Shown: positions 1 to 9,290, numbered from the stretch's first letter. The stretch is 64,000 nt of DNA from Bdellovibrio sp. KM01 (GCF_013752535.1 NZ_CP058348.1:1302001-1366000); one strand, 5' to 3'. The notes: generated from the letters alone by a model not told the origin. A program made the numbers and translations.

Positions 1-2
1 TG

Positions 3-1121
<1,119 letters not shown>

Positions 1122-1147
1122 GTTCTTTTTTATACAAAAGAATCAAA

Positions 1148-1175
1148 GCCTCGCTGGAAACAGCGGGGCTTTTTT
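1148..1175 (+). terminator. Rho-independent terminator of ahcY
   Basis: A 9-bp stem (1148-1156 with 1161-1169) carries a GAAA tetraloop and is followed by a run of T at 1170-1175. It lies just after the ahcY stop and before the stop of the opposing gene. Confidence 0.85.
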
Positions 1176-1178
1176 AAT

Positions 1179-1895
1179 TTAAGGGTTCGTATTCAAAGCG
1201 GGGCGGATGTTGGGATATTTGCTCAAATCACCGTGGAGGAGCACCTTAAGGGCCGCTTCAAATTTGGGAAGATCTTTTTCGAATTTCTTTTTCATAGAAA
1301 CGTAAACAGGCACTTTTACAAAGGGCTTTTCCATTGCCAGGATGGTGCCCCTTGCTTCGGGGTTGGCGTTGACGGTGGCTTTGCCGACCTCTCTGATGGT
1401 AATGCAATAGTCGGCCTTTTTTTCGATGACGGTTTGAATGCAGTGAAATGGATTTGATGTTTGAATGAACTTCAAACTCTGTTTTTTTGCCTCACGAATA
1501 ATGGCGGCATTGTTTTTAGAGATCGCACCACGATATTTACTGAGGTTTTTTTCTGTTATTGGGCGAACTTTGGAATAAAAGATGGCCCCTTCCGCTAACG
1601 CCACTGGAAATGACGTCGTAATGATGGCATCGCGACCATCTTGGTCGGCTAAGTCATCATAAGCGACCGTGTCCACACTTCCGGATTTCAGCATCTCGTA
1701 GGAGCTGTGAATCGGTATTGGAGTTATCACTACTTTATAACCGATATCGGAAAATGCCTGAATCAGAATGTCGTGATACTCCACCAAAGCTTGATTGCGC
1801 GTGTATTTGTATGGGGTGCCCATGGAGACCTCTTGCACAGGTTCCGCACTGGCAGCGAATGCCGTAGTCACAAATAGGGATAAGAGCCAATTCAA
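1179..1895 (-). CDS. Periplasmic solute-binding-like protein (SBP_bac_3 type), orphan
   Basis: A 238-residue exported protein. The N-terminus MNWLLSLFVTTAFAASA is a signal peptide. The remainder follows the two-lobed amino-acid-binding pattern: YKYTRN near the front, then a stretch reading MLKSGSVDTVAYDDLADQ that resembles the lobe-1 ligand strand of extracellular solute-binding family 3. No permease or ATPase gene is adjacent, so it may act as a sensor or accessory binding protein rather than as part of an ABC importer. Two similar orphans occur at 9291 and 13357. The ligand cannot be told from sequence. Fold assignment is fairly sure, role is not. Confidence 0.7.
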   Translation of the reverse strand: MNWLLSLFVTTAFAASAEPVQEVSMGTPYKYTRNQALVEYHDILIQAFSDIGYKVVITPIPIHSSYEMLKSGSVDTVAYDDLADQDGRDAIITTSFPVALAEGAIFYSKVRPITEKNLSKYRGAISKNNAAIIREAKKQSLKFIQTSNPFHCIQTVIEKKADYCITIREVGKATVNANPEARGTILAMEKPFVKVPVYVSMKKKFEKDLPKFEAALKVLLHGDLSKYPNIRPALNTNP

Positions 1896-2016
1896 AATAG
1901 GCGCGCCTCTGAGTATGAAGTTTTAAGATATTTGGAATTTACTAAAGGAAGAGGCGTTTACAAGATTTTTTTGAATCTTAACCGAATCGTCATGAAGTGG
2001 GGAGAGAAATAAGGAA

Positions 2017-2045
2017 CGGGCAGCCCGGCTCAACGAAGCTGCCCG
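2017..2045 (-). terminator. Hairpin downstream of the 2061-2720 gene
   Basis: An 8-bp perfect stem pairs 2017-2024 with 2038-2045 around a 13-nt loop. On the minus strand it is followed by a moderately T-rich stretch. It lies just past the stop of the outer-membrane protein gene, so it is probably its terminator. Confidence 0.5.
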
Positions 2046-2060
2046 CAGTGTGAAGGGAGT

Positions 2061-2720
2061 TTAGAGATTGACAGGGAAGGACAGGCTTACGATGTAGCTC
2101 TTGTTGTGTCCGTCGATGCCATCTAGGTTCCCAGAAAGGGGACCGGCTTTTTCAATTGTAGTTTTGTCATAAGTTGCGTCTTGATACTCAAGGTTGATGC
2201 TGACGCTTTTTACGTAAATACCAGCGCCAATGCGGTAACCTTTAAGATCAGAGAACTTCGCGTCAACGCTATTGATCTCTTCTGGATTCAAAGCGCCCGT
2301 CATGATGTAAGTACCCCAAACGCGGATACCAGCCAGTGGTGTTTGCACACCCAAAGTCAAACCAGCATCATAAGCATCTGAAGATCCATCTCCATTCAAT
2401 GCTGAAGAGTCATATGTCGGTTTTGAATAACGACCATCTACACCCAAGAAAAGTGATTCATAGACATGCACACCAAAGCGCAGACCTAAACCGAACCCTT
2501 TAAGGTCTTCTTTGGATTCATTTAGTGGTGATGGCCATTTTACTGTCACGTCTCCAGTTTGGTATGTCAGCATTGGTTCGATGAACATGCCACCTGGTTT
2601 GATATCGCTTGAAGATGAAGATTCAGTCGTTGTTTCAGTGGTCGTTTTATCTTGAGCATATACGGAAGGGGTTGCCAAGATAGCGATCGCTGCAATGCTA
2701 AGTGCTCTTTTGAAATTCAT
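2061..2720 (-). CDS. Outer-membrane beta-barrel protein (OMP_b-brl-like)
   Basis: A 219-residue protein with a signal peptide (MNFKRALSIAAIAILATPSVYAQ). A Thr/Ser-rich linker leads into alternating amphipathic strands such as GLGLRFGVHVYESLFLGVDGRY and YRIGAGIYVKSVSINLEYQ. The C-terminal strand reads SYIVSLSFPVNL. This is the pattern of a small 8-stranded barrel of the OmpW/OMP_b-brl kind. The start is supported by AGGAG about 8 nt upstream. It stands alone with its own hairpin downstream. No specific substrate can be inferred; it could be structural. Confidence 0.7.
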   Translation of the reverse strand: MNFKRALSIAAIAILATPSVYAQDKTTTETTTESSSSSDIKPGGMFIEPMLTYQTGDVTVKWPSPLNESKEDLKGFGLGLRFGVHVYESLFLGVDGRYSKPTYDSSALNGDGSSDAYDAGLTLGVQTPLAGIRVWGTYIMTGALNPEEINSVDAKFSDLKGYRIGAGIYVKSVSINLEYQDATYDKTTIEKAGPLSGNLDGIDGHNKSYIVSLSFPVNL

Positions 2721-2767
2721 GTTGTGCTCCTAAAAAAAGTCCTGAAAAAATTGAATCGGAAGCGAAA

Positions 2768-3013
2768 CTAGTTCGCCATGTCTTTTACTTCTTCTTTAAC
2801 TTCGCCGGCGCGATTTTTAAGCTTTTTGCCAGCGCATTCCATTTTTCCATTCACCATTTCGCAACCAGCTTCTTCAACGCGGTTGGCACCTTTTTTTATA
2901 TTTTTCTTGGTGTCTTGCGCTGCTTCTTTTGCGGTGTCTTTGATGTCGTTCGCGAAGCTGTAAGATGTGCCAAACAACAAGCCAGCCATTACAAGTGAAG
3001 TGAAAAATTTCAT
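2768..3013 (-). CDS. Small exported amphipathic helical protein (LEA-like)
   Basis: About 81 residues: a signal peptide (MKFFTSLVMAGLLFGTSYSFA) followed by a highly charged Lys/Glu/Ala-rich helical region (DTAKEAAQDTKKNIKKG and RAGEVKEEVKDMAN) that resembles LEA or apolipoprotein-like repeats. Two Cys residues sit in the middle. I chose the ATG at 3013 over the one at 3019 because AAAGGAG at 3021-3027 is only 1 nt from the upstream ATG but 7 nt from this one. Neighbouring small genes (DUF883, CsbD) suggest an envelope or osmotic stress role; this is inference. Confidence 0.6.
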   Translation of the reverse strand: MKFFTSLVMAGLLFGTSYSFANDIKDTAKEAAQDTKKNIKKGANRVEEAGCEMVNGKMECAGKKLKNRAGEVKEEVKDMAN

Positions 3014-3252
3014 AAACATTCTCCTTTATCTCAATTAAACGGGGATATTTTCCCGTGCATGTTTCATACAGAATGGATATTGCAACTGGGATGCCGAGTG
3101 TGAAATGCAAATTAAATCGATTTTAAACCCAGGATGCTAAATGACGGGGCAAGATTCCACAGTGCGAGGTAAAATTGTCGCTCCAAATAGGGCCTTGATG
3201 AATTCTGGGACTTTCATTTAGAATGTGTGCATATAAACATGTGGGGTGCATT

Positions 3253-3543
3253 GTGAGTGATGATGATTTCAAAGTTTCACCCGAAGACCAAATTCGTTAT
3301 TTGCTTCGTCGCATAGGCGAGTTGTCCCGTATCGAAGAGGGTGGAGTGATTGATTTTGAATTGGCAAAAAAGCTGGGACATCAAATTAAAGGGAATGCTG
3401 ATACGTTTGAATTTCCCAATTTGACGGCGACAGCGAAAGAGTTGGAAGCGATGGCTCTGAGCCAGAATGATTTAGGAGTTAAGAACGTAACTCGCACGCT
3501 TTTGAATTCTATGCGCGAACATTTGAAACAGCTTGCGCCTTAA
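3253..3543 (+). CDS. HPt-domain phosphotransfer protein
   Basis: A short helical protein of about 96 residues. The stretch KLGHQIKGNADTFEFPNL matches the histidine phosphotransfer signature (H-x-x-K-G-x-x), with the phospho-accepting His in GHQIKG. It would shuttle phosphate between a hybrid kinase and a response regulator in the cytosol; no partner gene is adjacent. I favour GTG at 3253, with a GGGG element 6 nt upstream, over ATG at 3223, which has no visible ribosome site. It is followed by a strong hairpin shared with the opposing gene. Confidence 0.72.
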   Translation: MSDDDFKVSPEDQIRYLLRRIGELSRIEEGGVIDFELAKKLGHQIKGNADTFEFPNLTATAKELEAMALSQNDLGVKNVTRTLLNSMREHLKQLAP

Positions 3544-3550
3544 AAAAGAA

Positions 3551-3590
3551 AAAGCCACGGTATCGAGTCTTCAGGTGACACCGTGGCTTT
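3551..3590. terminator. Bidirectional terminator between HPt and DUF883 genes
   Basis: An 11-bp inverted repeat (3551-3561 with 3580-3590) with A-rich left and T-rich right flanks lies between two convergent genes, so it can act on both strands. Confidence 0.8.
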
Positions 3591-3608
3591 AAAAGTTTTG
3601 ATCAATGA

Positions 3609-3869
3609 TTAGTTCTTGCGATTTCCGCGCATCAATAAACCACCAATAAGTAGACCCAAGCCAGCGGCGCCAGCGGCAACGTAAAGTGGATTTTTCTTGG
3701 CAATTTTCACGGCTTTATCAGCATATTCCATCGCGGAATCTTTCAAATCAGCTGCGTAATCACTTGCAGCTTGTTTCGCATCATTGAAATCAACGCTATT
3801 CACTGCATCTTTAGTTTTATTAAATGTCGATTTACCTGTTGATACCATTTGGTCTGTAGTTTGTGCCAT
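3609..3869 (-). CDS. DUF883 (ElaB/YqjD-like) membrane-anchored protein
   Basis: 86 residues. A helical charged N-terminal part with Lys/Ala/Asp repeats ends in a C-terminal transmembrane segment, NPLYVAAGAAGLGLLIGGLL, followed by MRGNRKN. This Pro-x-hydrophobic-Gly-rich-Arg tail is typical of DUF883 proteins, which in E. coli anchor at the inner membrane and associate with ribosomes in stationary phase. The ATG at 3869 is preceded by AAGGAGG with 4 nt spacing, which is better than the ATG at 3893. The gene is followed downstream by the shared hairpin and preceded by csbD-like and lipoprotein genes on the same strand. Confidence 0.75.
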   Translation of the reverse strand: MAQTTDQMVSTGKSTFNKTKDAVNSVDFNDAKQAASDYAADLKDSAMEYADKAVKIAKKNPLYVAAGAAGLGLLIGGLLMRGNRKN

Positions 3870-4000
3870 GTGGCCTCCTTGTTGAATCGTCATGGTTGAG
3901 AGAGAGACCGCCCCCTTGTTTTCTCGGCGGAGAAATCCAAAGGGGCGGCGGAGAACCCGTGACCGCTGAAGGATCCAGTCACGGCGAACAATAACTTTAC

Positions 4001-4261
4001 TTAGTGATTGCGTTTGCGTTCTGCTTCGTCACGTCCTTGACGAAGTGAATCCTTGGTGGATTCCGCATATCGGCTCATCAATGTCGATACTTTTTCAGAT
4101 GCATCTTCTTTCGCCAGGCCGTAACGTTGTTGTACGATACCAGCGATCGCTTGAGCATCACCTTTTGTTTTTTCAAATTCGTCGTCAGTGATATTGCCCC
4201 ACGTTTTGCGAAGCTCACCTTTGATTTCGTTCCATTTTCCTTGGATGACGTCTTTATTCAT
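4001..4261 (-). CDS. CsbD family stress-response protein
   Basis: 86 residues beginning MNKDVIQGKWNEIKGELRKTWG, with the core ITDDEFEKTKGDAQAIAGIVQQRYG; this is the standard CsbD layout. CsbD proteins are small cytosolic proteins induced by general stress in many bacteria; their molecular function is unknown. The start has a strong GGAGG nearby. It lies between the DUF883 and lipoprotein genes on the same strand, which suggests a stress-regulated cluster. Confidence 0.9.
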   Translation of the reverse strand: MNKDVIQGKWNEIKGELRKTWGNITDDEFEKTKGDAQAIAGIVQQRYGLAKEDASEKVSTLMSRYAESTKDSLRQGRDEAERKRNH

Positions 4262-4279
4262 AACTACCTCCTGGTTTGG

Positions 4280-4855
4280 TTATTCGTATTTTACTAGGAC
4301 TACAGCTTTAGAAGCTTTGTTTCCTACCAATGCTTGGCGGTTGCCAACGTCATTTGGTGCAGCCCCGATGTTTTCAAATGTCGATTTTGTTTTGTTGTCC
4401 TCTGAATTTACTAGCTCAGAGAAAAAGCCTGGGCGTTTAGCCATATTGTGACCGTCGATATCAGCGTCTGATTGAAGATCTTTTTTAAAGAAATCTTTCA
4501 CTGCCGCTACACGATCGTCTGCCAGCTTTTTGTCGTTGCTCGCAACTTTTTGCCCCTCAGCAGGGTATTCGCGGTCAGCCCAAGCCAAAACTTGGATCTC
4601 TTTCACTTCGCCGCGAGCATTTGCTACGCCAGCAAGCTGACGAAGTTTTTGCTTCTCAGTGTCTGTCACAGTGTTTTTGCCTTGCGGAAAATCGATCACT
4701 GTATAGTAAGTCGCGCCGACTTCAGCAGCTGCTTGAGAAACTTTAGATAGAGTTTCTTGTTTTGCTTCTTTAGGTTCCGATGTTGCGCAACCTACTGCGA
4801 ATGCTGCTGTAGCTGCCAACGCCGCCGTTCCGAAAAGCACTTTTTTATGCAACAT
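4280..4855 (-). CDS. Lipoprotein, OmpA-peptidoglycan-like C-terminal region (uncertain)
   Basis: About 191 residues. The signal sequence ends in AVGC with the lipidated Cys at 23, so this is an envelope lipoprotein. The mature part contains VTDTEKQKLRQLAG, a strand VKEIQVLAWADREYP and KKLADDRVAAVKDFF, which recalls the layout of OmpA-C domains (a beta strand followed by a helix of A/R/V residues), although the NxxLSxxRA motif is not intact. The start at 4855 has AAGGAG at 4865-4870, 9 nt away; the upstream ATG at 4930 has no site. It heads a same-strand run with CsbD and DUF883. Lipoprotein call is sure, domain call tentative. Confidence 0.65.
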   Translation of the reverse strand: MLHKKVLFGTAALAATAAFAVGCATSEPKEAKQETLSKVSQAAAEVGATYYTVIDFPQGKNTVTDTEKQKLRQLAGVANARGEVKEIQVLAWADREYPAEGQKVASNDKKLADDRVAAVKDFFKKDLQSDADIDGHNMAKRPGFFSELVNSEDNKTKSTFENIGAAPNDVGNRQALVGNKASKAVVLVKYE

Positions 4856-5068
4856 AATCGTTATCTCCTTCTTGTCATTTACAGGGCTTAACGCCCCGGA
4901 CAAAATATCAATATGCATTTCGAGGGCCACTCGACTTTTCTGCTCAAATCAAAATTATCGATAACAGAATCTGTACAACATTACGTTTGGGGCAGAAACG
5001 GACTTTTGAGTTGTAGCTAAATGCCTCATGGGTTTTTAATTGGCTCATCAACTGGGGGTACAAAAGTT

Positions 5069-6478
5069 ATGAATTCTCCAAAACATATTCTACTTATTGA
5101 AGACGATTTGGATCTTGCGGAACTGGCGGTTGCTTACTTTAGACAGAAAGATATTGCCGTTCATCATTGTTCTGAACCGCTTGAGGCACTTCAAAAAATT
5201 AAATCTGGCAAAGTCGCGCCCGATGCGATTATCACCGATTTAAATTTGCCACAAATGTCGGGTGTGGATTTCATTCGCCAGATGCGCAATGAAGGTTTGA
5301 TGGTGCCGATTATTTTGGTCACCGTTTCAAACGACGTCGACACAGCCGTGTCAGCAATCGAAGCGGGCGCTTACGACTTCGTGGTAAAACCAATTCATTT
5401 CCCGCAATTATTGATCTCTGCCCAGCGCGCATTTAAGTATAACTATTTAAATCGCGAAAATAAAAACTTGCGTGATGCCATTGACCAATCGAAAGGTTTA
5501 AGTCCTGACGGTATCATCGGAAAAAGCGAAGGCATTCGTCGCATCATCGAGCTTTCAAAACGTGTCGCAAAAAGTACTGCGACAGTTTCTATTACGGGTG
5601 AGTCAGGTACAGGGAAAGAGGTCTTCGCAAAAGCCATCCATAAATGGAGCAATCGCGCTGACAAACCTTTTGTTGCAATCAACTGTTCGGCTATTCCTGA
5701 AAACTTGCTGGAATCTGAACTTTTTGGTCATGCCAAAGGTTCGTTCACCGGAGCTCACGATAAAAAGTTGGGCTTATTCGAAGAAGCTGATGGTGGAACT
5801 TTGTTCCTGGATGAAATCGGTGACTTAAATCTTTCACTTCAAGCAAAGCTTTTACGCGTGCTTCAGGAAAAAGAAATTAAAAGAGTCGGTGAAAATCAAT
5901 CTCGTTCTATTGATGTGCGCGTAGTGACGGCCACTCACAAGGACTTACGGGCTGAAGTTCAAGCCAAACGTTTCCGCGAGGACTTGTTTTTCCGTTTGAA
6001 TGTCATTCCCATCACGATTCCACCTTTGCGCGAGCGCCGCGAAGACATTTTGCCATTGGCCGAGTTTTTCCTGAAAAAATTTGCAGATCTAAATAACTCC
6101 GGCATCACTGGCTTTAAAAAATCTGCGAAGGAATTCCTGCTAACACAAAATTGGCGCGGGAATGTCCGTGAGCTGGAAAATGCGGTTGAACGTGCTGTGG
6201 TCCTAAGCTCCGGTCCCGAGATCGACGTTTCTGCCTTCCTATTATTTGATGACGGTCCGATTCAACAGGAAGATGAAGTGGATGATCGTAAAAATGCGTT
6301 TGTCTTCCGTTACGGTGAGACGGTGGCACCTTTGCAGGAGCTTGAGAAAAAGTACATTCAGTTCGTCTATGAAAAATGCGACCGAGTCAAAGACTTGACG
6401 GCAAAGACCTTGGGGATTGACCGGAAGACCTTGTATCGCAAACTTCAAGATGAAGTTGGCGCCGAGTTATCGCACTAA
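5069..6478 (+). CDS. Sigma-54-dependent response regulator (NtrC/AtoC type)
   Basis: Three-domain cytosolic activator. The N-terminal receiver (ILLIEDDLDLAE, phospho-Asp in AIITDLNLPQMSG, Lys in VVKPIHF) is followed by a central AAA+ domain with Walker A GESGTGKE, the sigma-54 contact loop GSFTGA (Ser for the usual Ala) and Walker B TLFLDEIGDL. The C-terminal Fis-type helix-turn-helix reads LTAKTLGIDRKTLYRKL. It would remodel sigma-54 polymerase at -24/-12 promoters. No kinase gene is next to it. I prefer ATG at 5069 because the receiver starts there and a GGGGG element lies upstream; 5021 has no visible site. A strong bidirectional terminator follows. Confidence 0.95.
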   Translation: MNSPKHILLIEDDLDLAELAVAYFRQKDIAVHHCSEPLEALQKIKSGKVAPDAIITDLNLPQMSGVDFIRQMRNEGLMVPIILVTVSNDVDTAVSAIEAGAYDFVVKPIHFPQLLISAQRAFKYNYLNRENKNLRDAIDQSKGLSPDGIIGKSEGIRRIIELSKRVAKSTATVSITGESGTGKEVFAKAIHKWSNRADKPFVAINCSAIPENLLESELFGHAKGSFTGAHDKKLGLFEEADGGTLFLDEIGDLNLSLQAKLLRVLQEKEIKRVGENQSRSIDVRVVTATHKDLRAEVQAKRFREDLFFRLNVIPITIPPLRERREDILPLAEFFLKKFADLNNSGITGFKKSAKEFLLTQNWRGNVRELENAVERAVVLSSGPEIDVSAFLLFDDGPIQQEDEVDDRKNAFVFRYGETVAPLQELEKKYIQFVYEKCDRVKDLTAKTLGIDRKTLYRKLQDEVGAELSH

Positions 6479-6480
6479 AA

Positions 6481-6508
6481 AAAAAGCCGGGGAGACCCGG
6501 CTTTTTTT
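6481..6508. terminator. Bidirectional terminator after sigma-54 regulator
   Basis: The stem GCCGGG/CCCGGC (6486-6491 with 6496-6501) has a GAGA loop and is flanked by A5 on the left and T7 on the right. It lies between convergent genes. Confidence 0.9.
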
Positions 6509-6896
6509 ATTTCGTATTTGCTTCTGACACTTGGGAGTTCAGCGTCCAGAAATCCCAAAGGGAACCGATTCCAAAAAGGCCTACGGTCAGTAACCAGATG
6601 ATTCCAGTGACCCATTTGCCCAGGTAAAAGCGGTGAAGACCGAGATATCCCAAGAAGGTCAAAAGGATCCACGCAACGGTGTAATCATTTTTTCCGCTGC
6701 GATAATTTTTCGCCGCATCTTTGCTCATGCCGGGAATCAGAAAGATATCAATTAGCCAACCTATGCCTGCCAAACCTAACGTCAAAAACCAGATGGTTCC
6801 GGTGATCGGTCTGCCATAGTAAAAACGATGAGACCCGGTAAATCCAAAAATCCACAGAATATAACCGATGGTTTTAGAGTGAGTTGGGGTTGGCAC
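6507..6896 (-). CDS. TM2-domain membrane protein with two TM2 repeats
   Basis: 129 residues with two copies of the TM2 pattern. The first runs [18 protein letters not shown] to GIGWLIDIF and the second runs [19 protein letters not shown] to GIGSLWDFW. Each has a hydrophobic hairpin with the conserved G-x-H-R-F-Y motif. These small inner-membrane proteins occur widely in bacteria and have no settled function. Two tandem domains in one chain give about four membrane segments. It lies head-to-tail downstream of oligoribonuclease with 26 nt between them. Confidence 0.85.
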   Translation of the reverse strand: MPTPTHSKTIGYILWIFGFTGSHRFYYGRPITGTIWFLTLGLAGIGWLIDIFLIPGMSKDAAKNYRSGKNDYTVAWILLTFLGYLGLHRFYLGKWVTGIIWLLTVGLFGIGSLWDFWTLNSQVSEANTK

Positions 6897-6922
6897 CAGA
6901 AGCTCCTATCAAATTGAAGAAA

Positions 6923-7450
6923 CTATTTTTTAAAACTTAAATTGTCGCAGTAATGACGAAGTTCTTGGATGCTTTCGCGGATATCATCCAAAGCGCGGTG
7001 GCTGTTCGTTTTTTGATAAACGTATTTGAACTTGTTATTGATGATCACTTTCCATGAAGACACATCGACCTGACGGTAGTGCAGGCGGCCCGCAAGATCT
7101 GGCATGTACTTATTAATAAACAGACGATCTTGCATGATCGAGTTACCGCCCATGACCGGGCGGTCTTTGGGATCTGGCCAATGTTTTTTCACTAAATCGA
7201 CAAGCTTGGCTTCGGCTTGGTCCTCAGGCATTCCATTTGGAACCTTGGCAGTCAGGCCGGATTTCTTATGGTGCTCTGTATTCCAGGCATCCATGCTATC
7301 CAAGAATTTTTGCGGTTGCTTCACAACGGTTTCAAAAACATCCAGCTCTTTAAAGTTTAAGTCTGTGACGATTGCTGCGACTTCGATGATGCGCTCTTTC
7401 TCAACATCAAGTCCCGTCATCTCCATATCAAGCCAAAAAATTTTGTCCAT
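6923..7450 (-). CDS. orn: Oligoribonuclease
   Basis: A 175-residue DEDDh 3'-5' exoribonuclease that degrades di- to pentanucleotide RNA, including pGpG from cyclic-di-GMP turnover. Exo I reads FWLDMEMTGLD (D8, E10). Exo III contains HRALDDIRESI with the catalytic His and Asp. Family hallmark blocks such as WNTEHHKKSGL are present, and the length fits the usual about 180 residues. It is transcribed with a small receiver protein gene just upstream and a TM2 gene downstream; there is no obvious functional link. Confidence 0.96.
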   Translation of the reverse strand: MDKIFWLDMEMTGLDVEKERIIEVAAIVTDLNFKELDVFETVVKQPQKFLDSMDAWNTEHHKKSGLTAKVPNGMPEDQAEAKLVDLVKKHWPDPKDRPVMGGNSIMQDRLFINKYMPDLAGRLHYRQVDVSSWKVIINNKFKYVYQKTNSHRALDDIRESIQELRHYCDNLSFKK

Positions 7451-7471
7451 TTGATTTCCCGTCGTTAAAAC

Positions 7472-7873
7472 TTATTTTGGCGTAGCCGTGCCAGTTTGCA
7501 AAGCTGTTTCAACCGTCTTGATCAGCTTTTTCTCGTCCCAGGGTTTATCGATCAGTGCGAAGACACCCAGCTTTTGTGCCTCTTGCATGATGTCCTTTTG
7601 GCCGTATCCTGTGTGCATAATGAACGGCGTGTTCATACCGTTCTCACGCATCCATTTAAGGACCTCAAGTCCGCTTTTCTTAGGCATTTTTTCGTCAGAT
7701 AAAACGGCATCGTAGTGGCCTGATTTCAGCTTTTCGATACCTTCAATGCCATTGGCTGCGGTATCGATGGATTGGGCTGAGTCTTCTAAAATAGCGGCCA
7801 GAACTTCGCGAAGATCTTCTTCGTCATCAATGATGAGGAGTTTGCCGGTACGTGCAGGTGCTTGAATAATCAT
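7472..7873 (-). CDS. Single-domain response regulator (receiver only)
   Basis: About 133 residues containing one CheY-like domain: acidic pair LLIIDDEEDLREV, phospho-acceptor Asp in YDAVLSDEKMPKKSG, Thr in IMHTGYG and Lys in ALIDKPWDEKKL. There is no output domain, so it would signal by protein contact or as a phosphate shuttle. The open frame extends to 7996, but the receiver begins right after the ATG at 7873, although no ribosome site is evident there. The partner kinase is unknown. Confidence 0.85.
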   Translation of the reverse strand: MIIQAPARTGKLLIIDDEEDLREVLAAILEDSAQSIDTAANGIEGIEKLKSGHYDAVLSDEKMPKKSGLEVLKWMRENGMNTPFIMHTGYGQKDIMQEAQKLGVFALIDKPWDEKKLIKTVETALQTGTATPK

Positions 7874-8074
7874 GGGACAAGTATGTCTGAAATAAACGGG
7901 GGAGTCATCGGATGAGCCCCGCAAAATCGTGGTTATCAGCTGTATAGTTGCACAGAAAAGCCTGAGATTTCCTATGTTTGCACAAAAATGCAGCATCCAG
8001 CCCCGAATCGGTGTCTATTGTGCATCAGTGAAAGGGCAGAACCAAAAGAATCATTAAAATATTTAAAATTAATG

Positions 8075-8103
8075 TTGATCTGCTGGGGCCGAGTAGCTAT
8101 AAC
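8075..8103 (+). promoter_or_regulatory. Sigma-70-type promoter of tRNA-Asp
   Basis: TTGATC (8075-8080), a 17-nt spacer and TATAAC (8098-8103), with an A/T-rich stretch just upstream that could act as an UP element. The tRNA begins about 20 nt further on. Confidence 0.6.
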
Positions 8104-8123
8104 AAGTCTTCCAAAACACCACT

Positions 8124-8200
8124 GGGGTGGTAGTTAAGTTGGTTATAACGTCCGCCTGTCACGCGGAAGGCCGCGGGTTCGAGTCCCGTCCACCCCGCCA
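8124..8200 (+). tRNA. tRNA-Asp (GTC)
   Basis: 77 nt with a full cloverleaf. The acceptor GGGGTGG (8124-8130) pairs with CCACCCC (8190-8196), followed by discriminator G and encoded CCA (8198-8200). The anticodon stem TCCGC/GCGGA encloses the loop CTGTCAC, giving anticodon GTC at 8158-8160, and the T-arm contains GGGTTCGAGTCCC. It reads Asp codons GAC/GAU. Confidence 0.98.
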
Positions 8201-8228
8201 TTTTTTCTCTGAAAACATGGCCAAAATC

Positions 8229-8254
8229 ACCGAAGCTGAGTCTTCGGTTTTTTT
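8229..8254 (+). terminator. Terminator of the tRNA-Asp transcript
   Basis: The stem ACCGAAG/CTTCGGT (8229-8235 with 8242-8248) has a 6-nt loop and is followed by a run of T, about 30 nt after the tRNA. Confidence 0.85.
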
Positions 8255-8285
8255 ATGCCTTTCGCCAGGATCAAATTTCAAAGTT

Positions 8286-9245
8286 TTAGTCAGAAAGAAT
8301 GAACTTACTAGTGGGGTCTTTTTTTGCTTCTGCAAATTTCACGTGCAGCAGCTTCATGGCAAGATCTAATTTTGCATATGCACCATGATCTCTGATACCC
8401 AAGTCGTTATTAAGAATGTGCCACGAGATAGATTCCCATTGTGTAAAATAGTATATTGAACATTCAGTTTGAGGGTCAATCTCTTGGAAATGCTGAATAG
8501 ATTTTTCGATAGTATCCAGTAGAGCTCTAGCCTCGGATGAAATCTCCATTTTTTTACTTAATGAGATTGTCTGCATTTGCTTTTGAATCGATTTAATTTC
8601 TTCATAATAGATTCCAGATTCACACTTGTTATTGAGTTTTCTGAAATTATCGTTACAGCTGTAATACTTGATAGTTTGATCTGCATTGCCTATGTAGAGC
8701 GAGGTTTTTAGATTTCTTATTGCGTAGTAAGTGTACGGCAGAGCAATCTGGCGATATTCCTCGGTGAACTTTTCAGTGGAGTAGAGGGCCGTGGGAGAGC
8801 CTTTTTCAAATATCGTTTCATTCTCAAGAAGTACTGCTGCATGCACAAATGATTGTTCGAAATTTGAATTGGAGTTGGCGATGATCAGTATATCTCCGGG
8901 TACTGGATTCCCTTTGTTTTCGTGACAGGAGAGACTGAGATAGTACTTTAATTCCATCGTACTTGTTTGATAAAGATAGTCTGTAAAGCCTGTCACAAAT
9001 GCCGTGGCGTTATAGCAGTTCGGCCCAGGATGAAATGTCTGATGCCCTTCTAGCGAATGAATCCTCCTGTTTTGCATATCACTCAGTGAAGCCGCAGAGT
9101 AATCAGGAGTTATGAAAACAAAGAACGAAATAGCCACTGTACAGGTTATAGACAGGGACGGAAATAGGGCTGCCATTATTGAAAATAACGCTCTCAAAAT
9201 CAACGTATTGAGTCCCTGAGGTAAGTTTTTAAATAAATGAGCCAT
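8286..9245 (-). CDS. Exported NlpC/P60-like (papain-fold) putative cysteine hydrolase
   Basis: A 319-residue protein with an N-terminal hydrophobic export segment (about residues 24-52). The pattern GPNCYNAT (Cys77), VPGDILII (116-122) and FVHAAVLLENETIFEKGS (His135) resembles the NlpC/P60 core: nucleophile Cys at a helix start, then PGD before a strand, then His-Ala-x-x-hydrophobic. If right, it would cleave peptides or amides in the cell wall or prey envelope. The C-terminal about 120 residues are helical and unassigned. By eye the gene is more A/T-rich than its neighbours and lies next to tRNA-Asp. The start is uncertain (9245 or 9176). The fold call is a motif inference. Confidence 0.5.
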   Translation of the reverse strand: MAHLFKNLPQGLNTLILRALFSIMAALFPSLSITCTVAISFFVFITPDYSAASLSDMQNRRIHSLEGHQTFHPGPNCYNATAFVTGFTDYLYQTSTMELKYYLSLSCHENKGNPVPGDILIIANSNSNFEQSFVHAAVLLENETIFEKGSPTALYSTEKFTEEYRQIALPYTYYAIRNLKTSLYIGNADQTIKYYSCNDNFRKLNNKCESGIYYEEIKSIQKQMQTISLSKKMEISSEARALLDTIEKSIQHFQEIDPQTECSIYYFTQWESISWHILNNDLGIRDHGAYAKLDLAMKLLHVKFAEAKKDPTSKFILSD

Positions 9246-9290
9246 CAGTTGAGGTGTTACAAATGTCGTTCCAAGAATTGCGAAATCAGG

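Noticed and set aside
8124-8285. tRNA-linked integrated element
   Set aside because: No integrase and no repeat of the tRNA 3' end seen in the window; only the AT-rich gene nearby hints at transfer.
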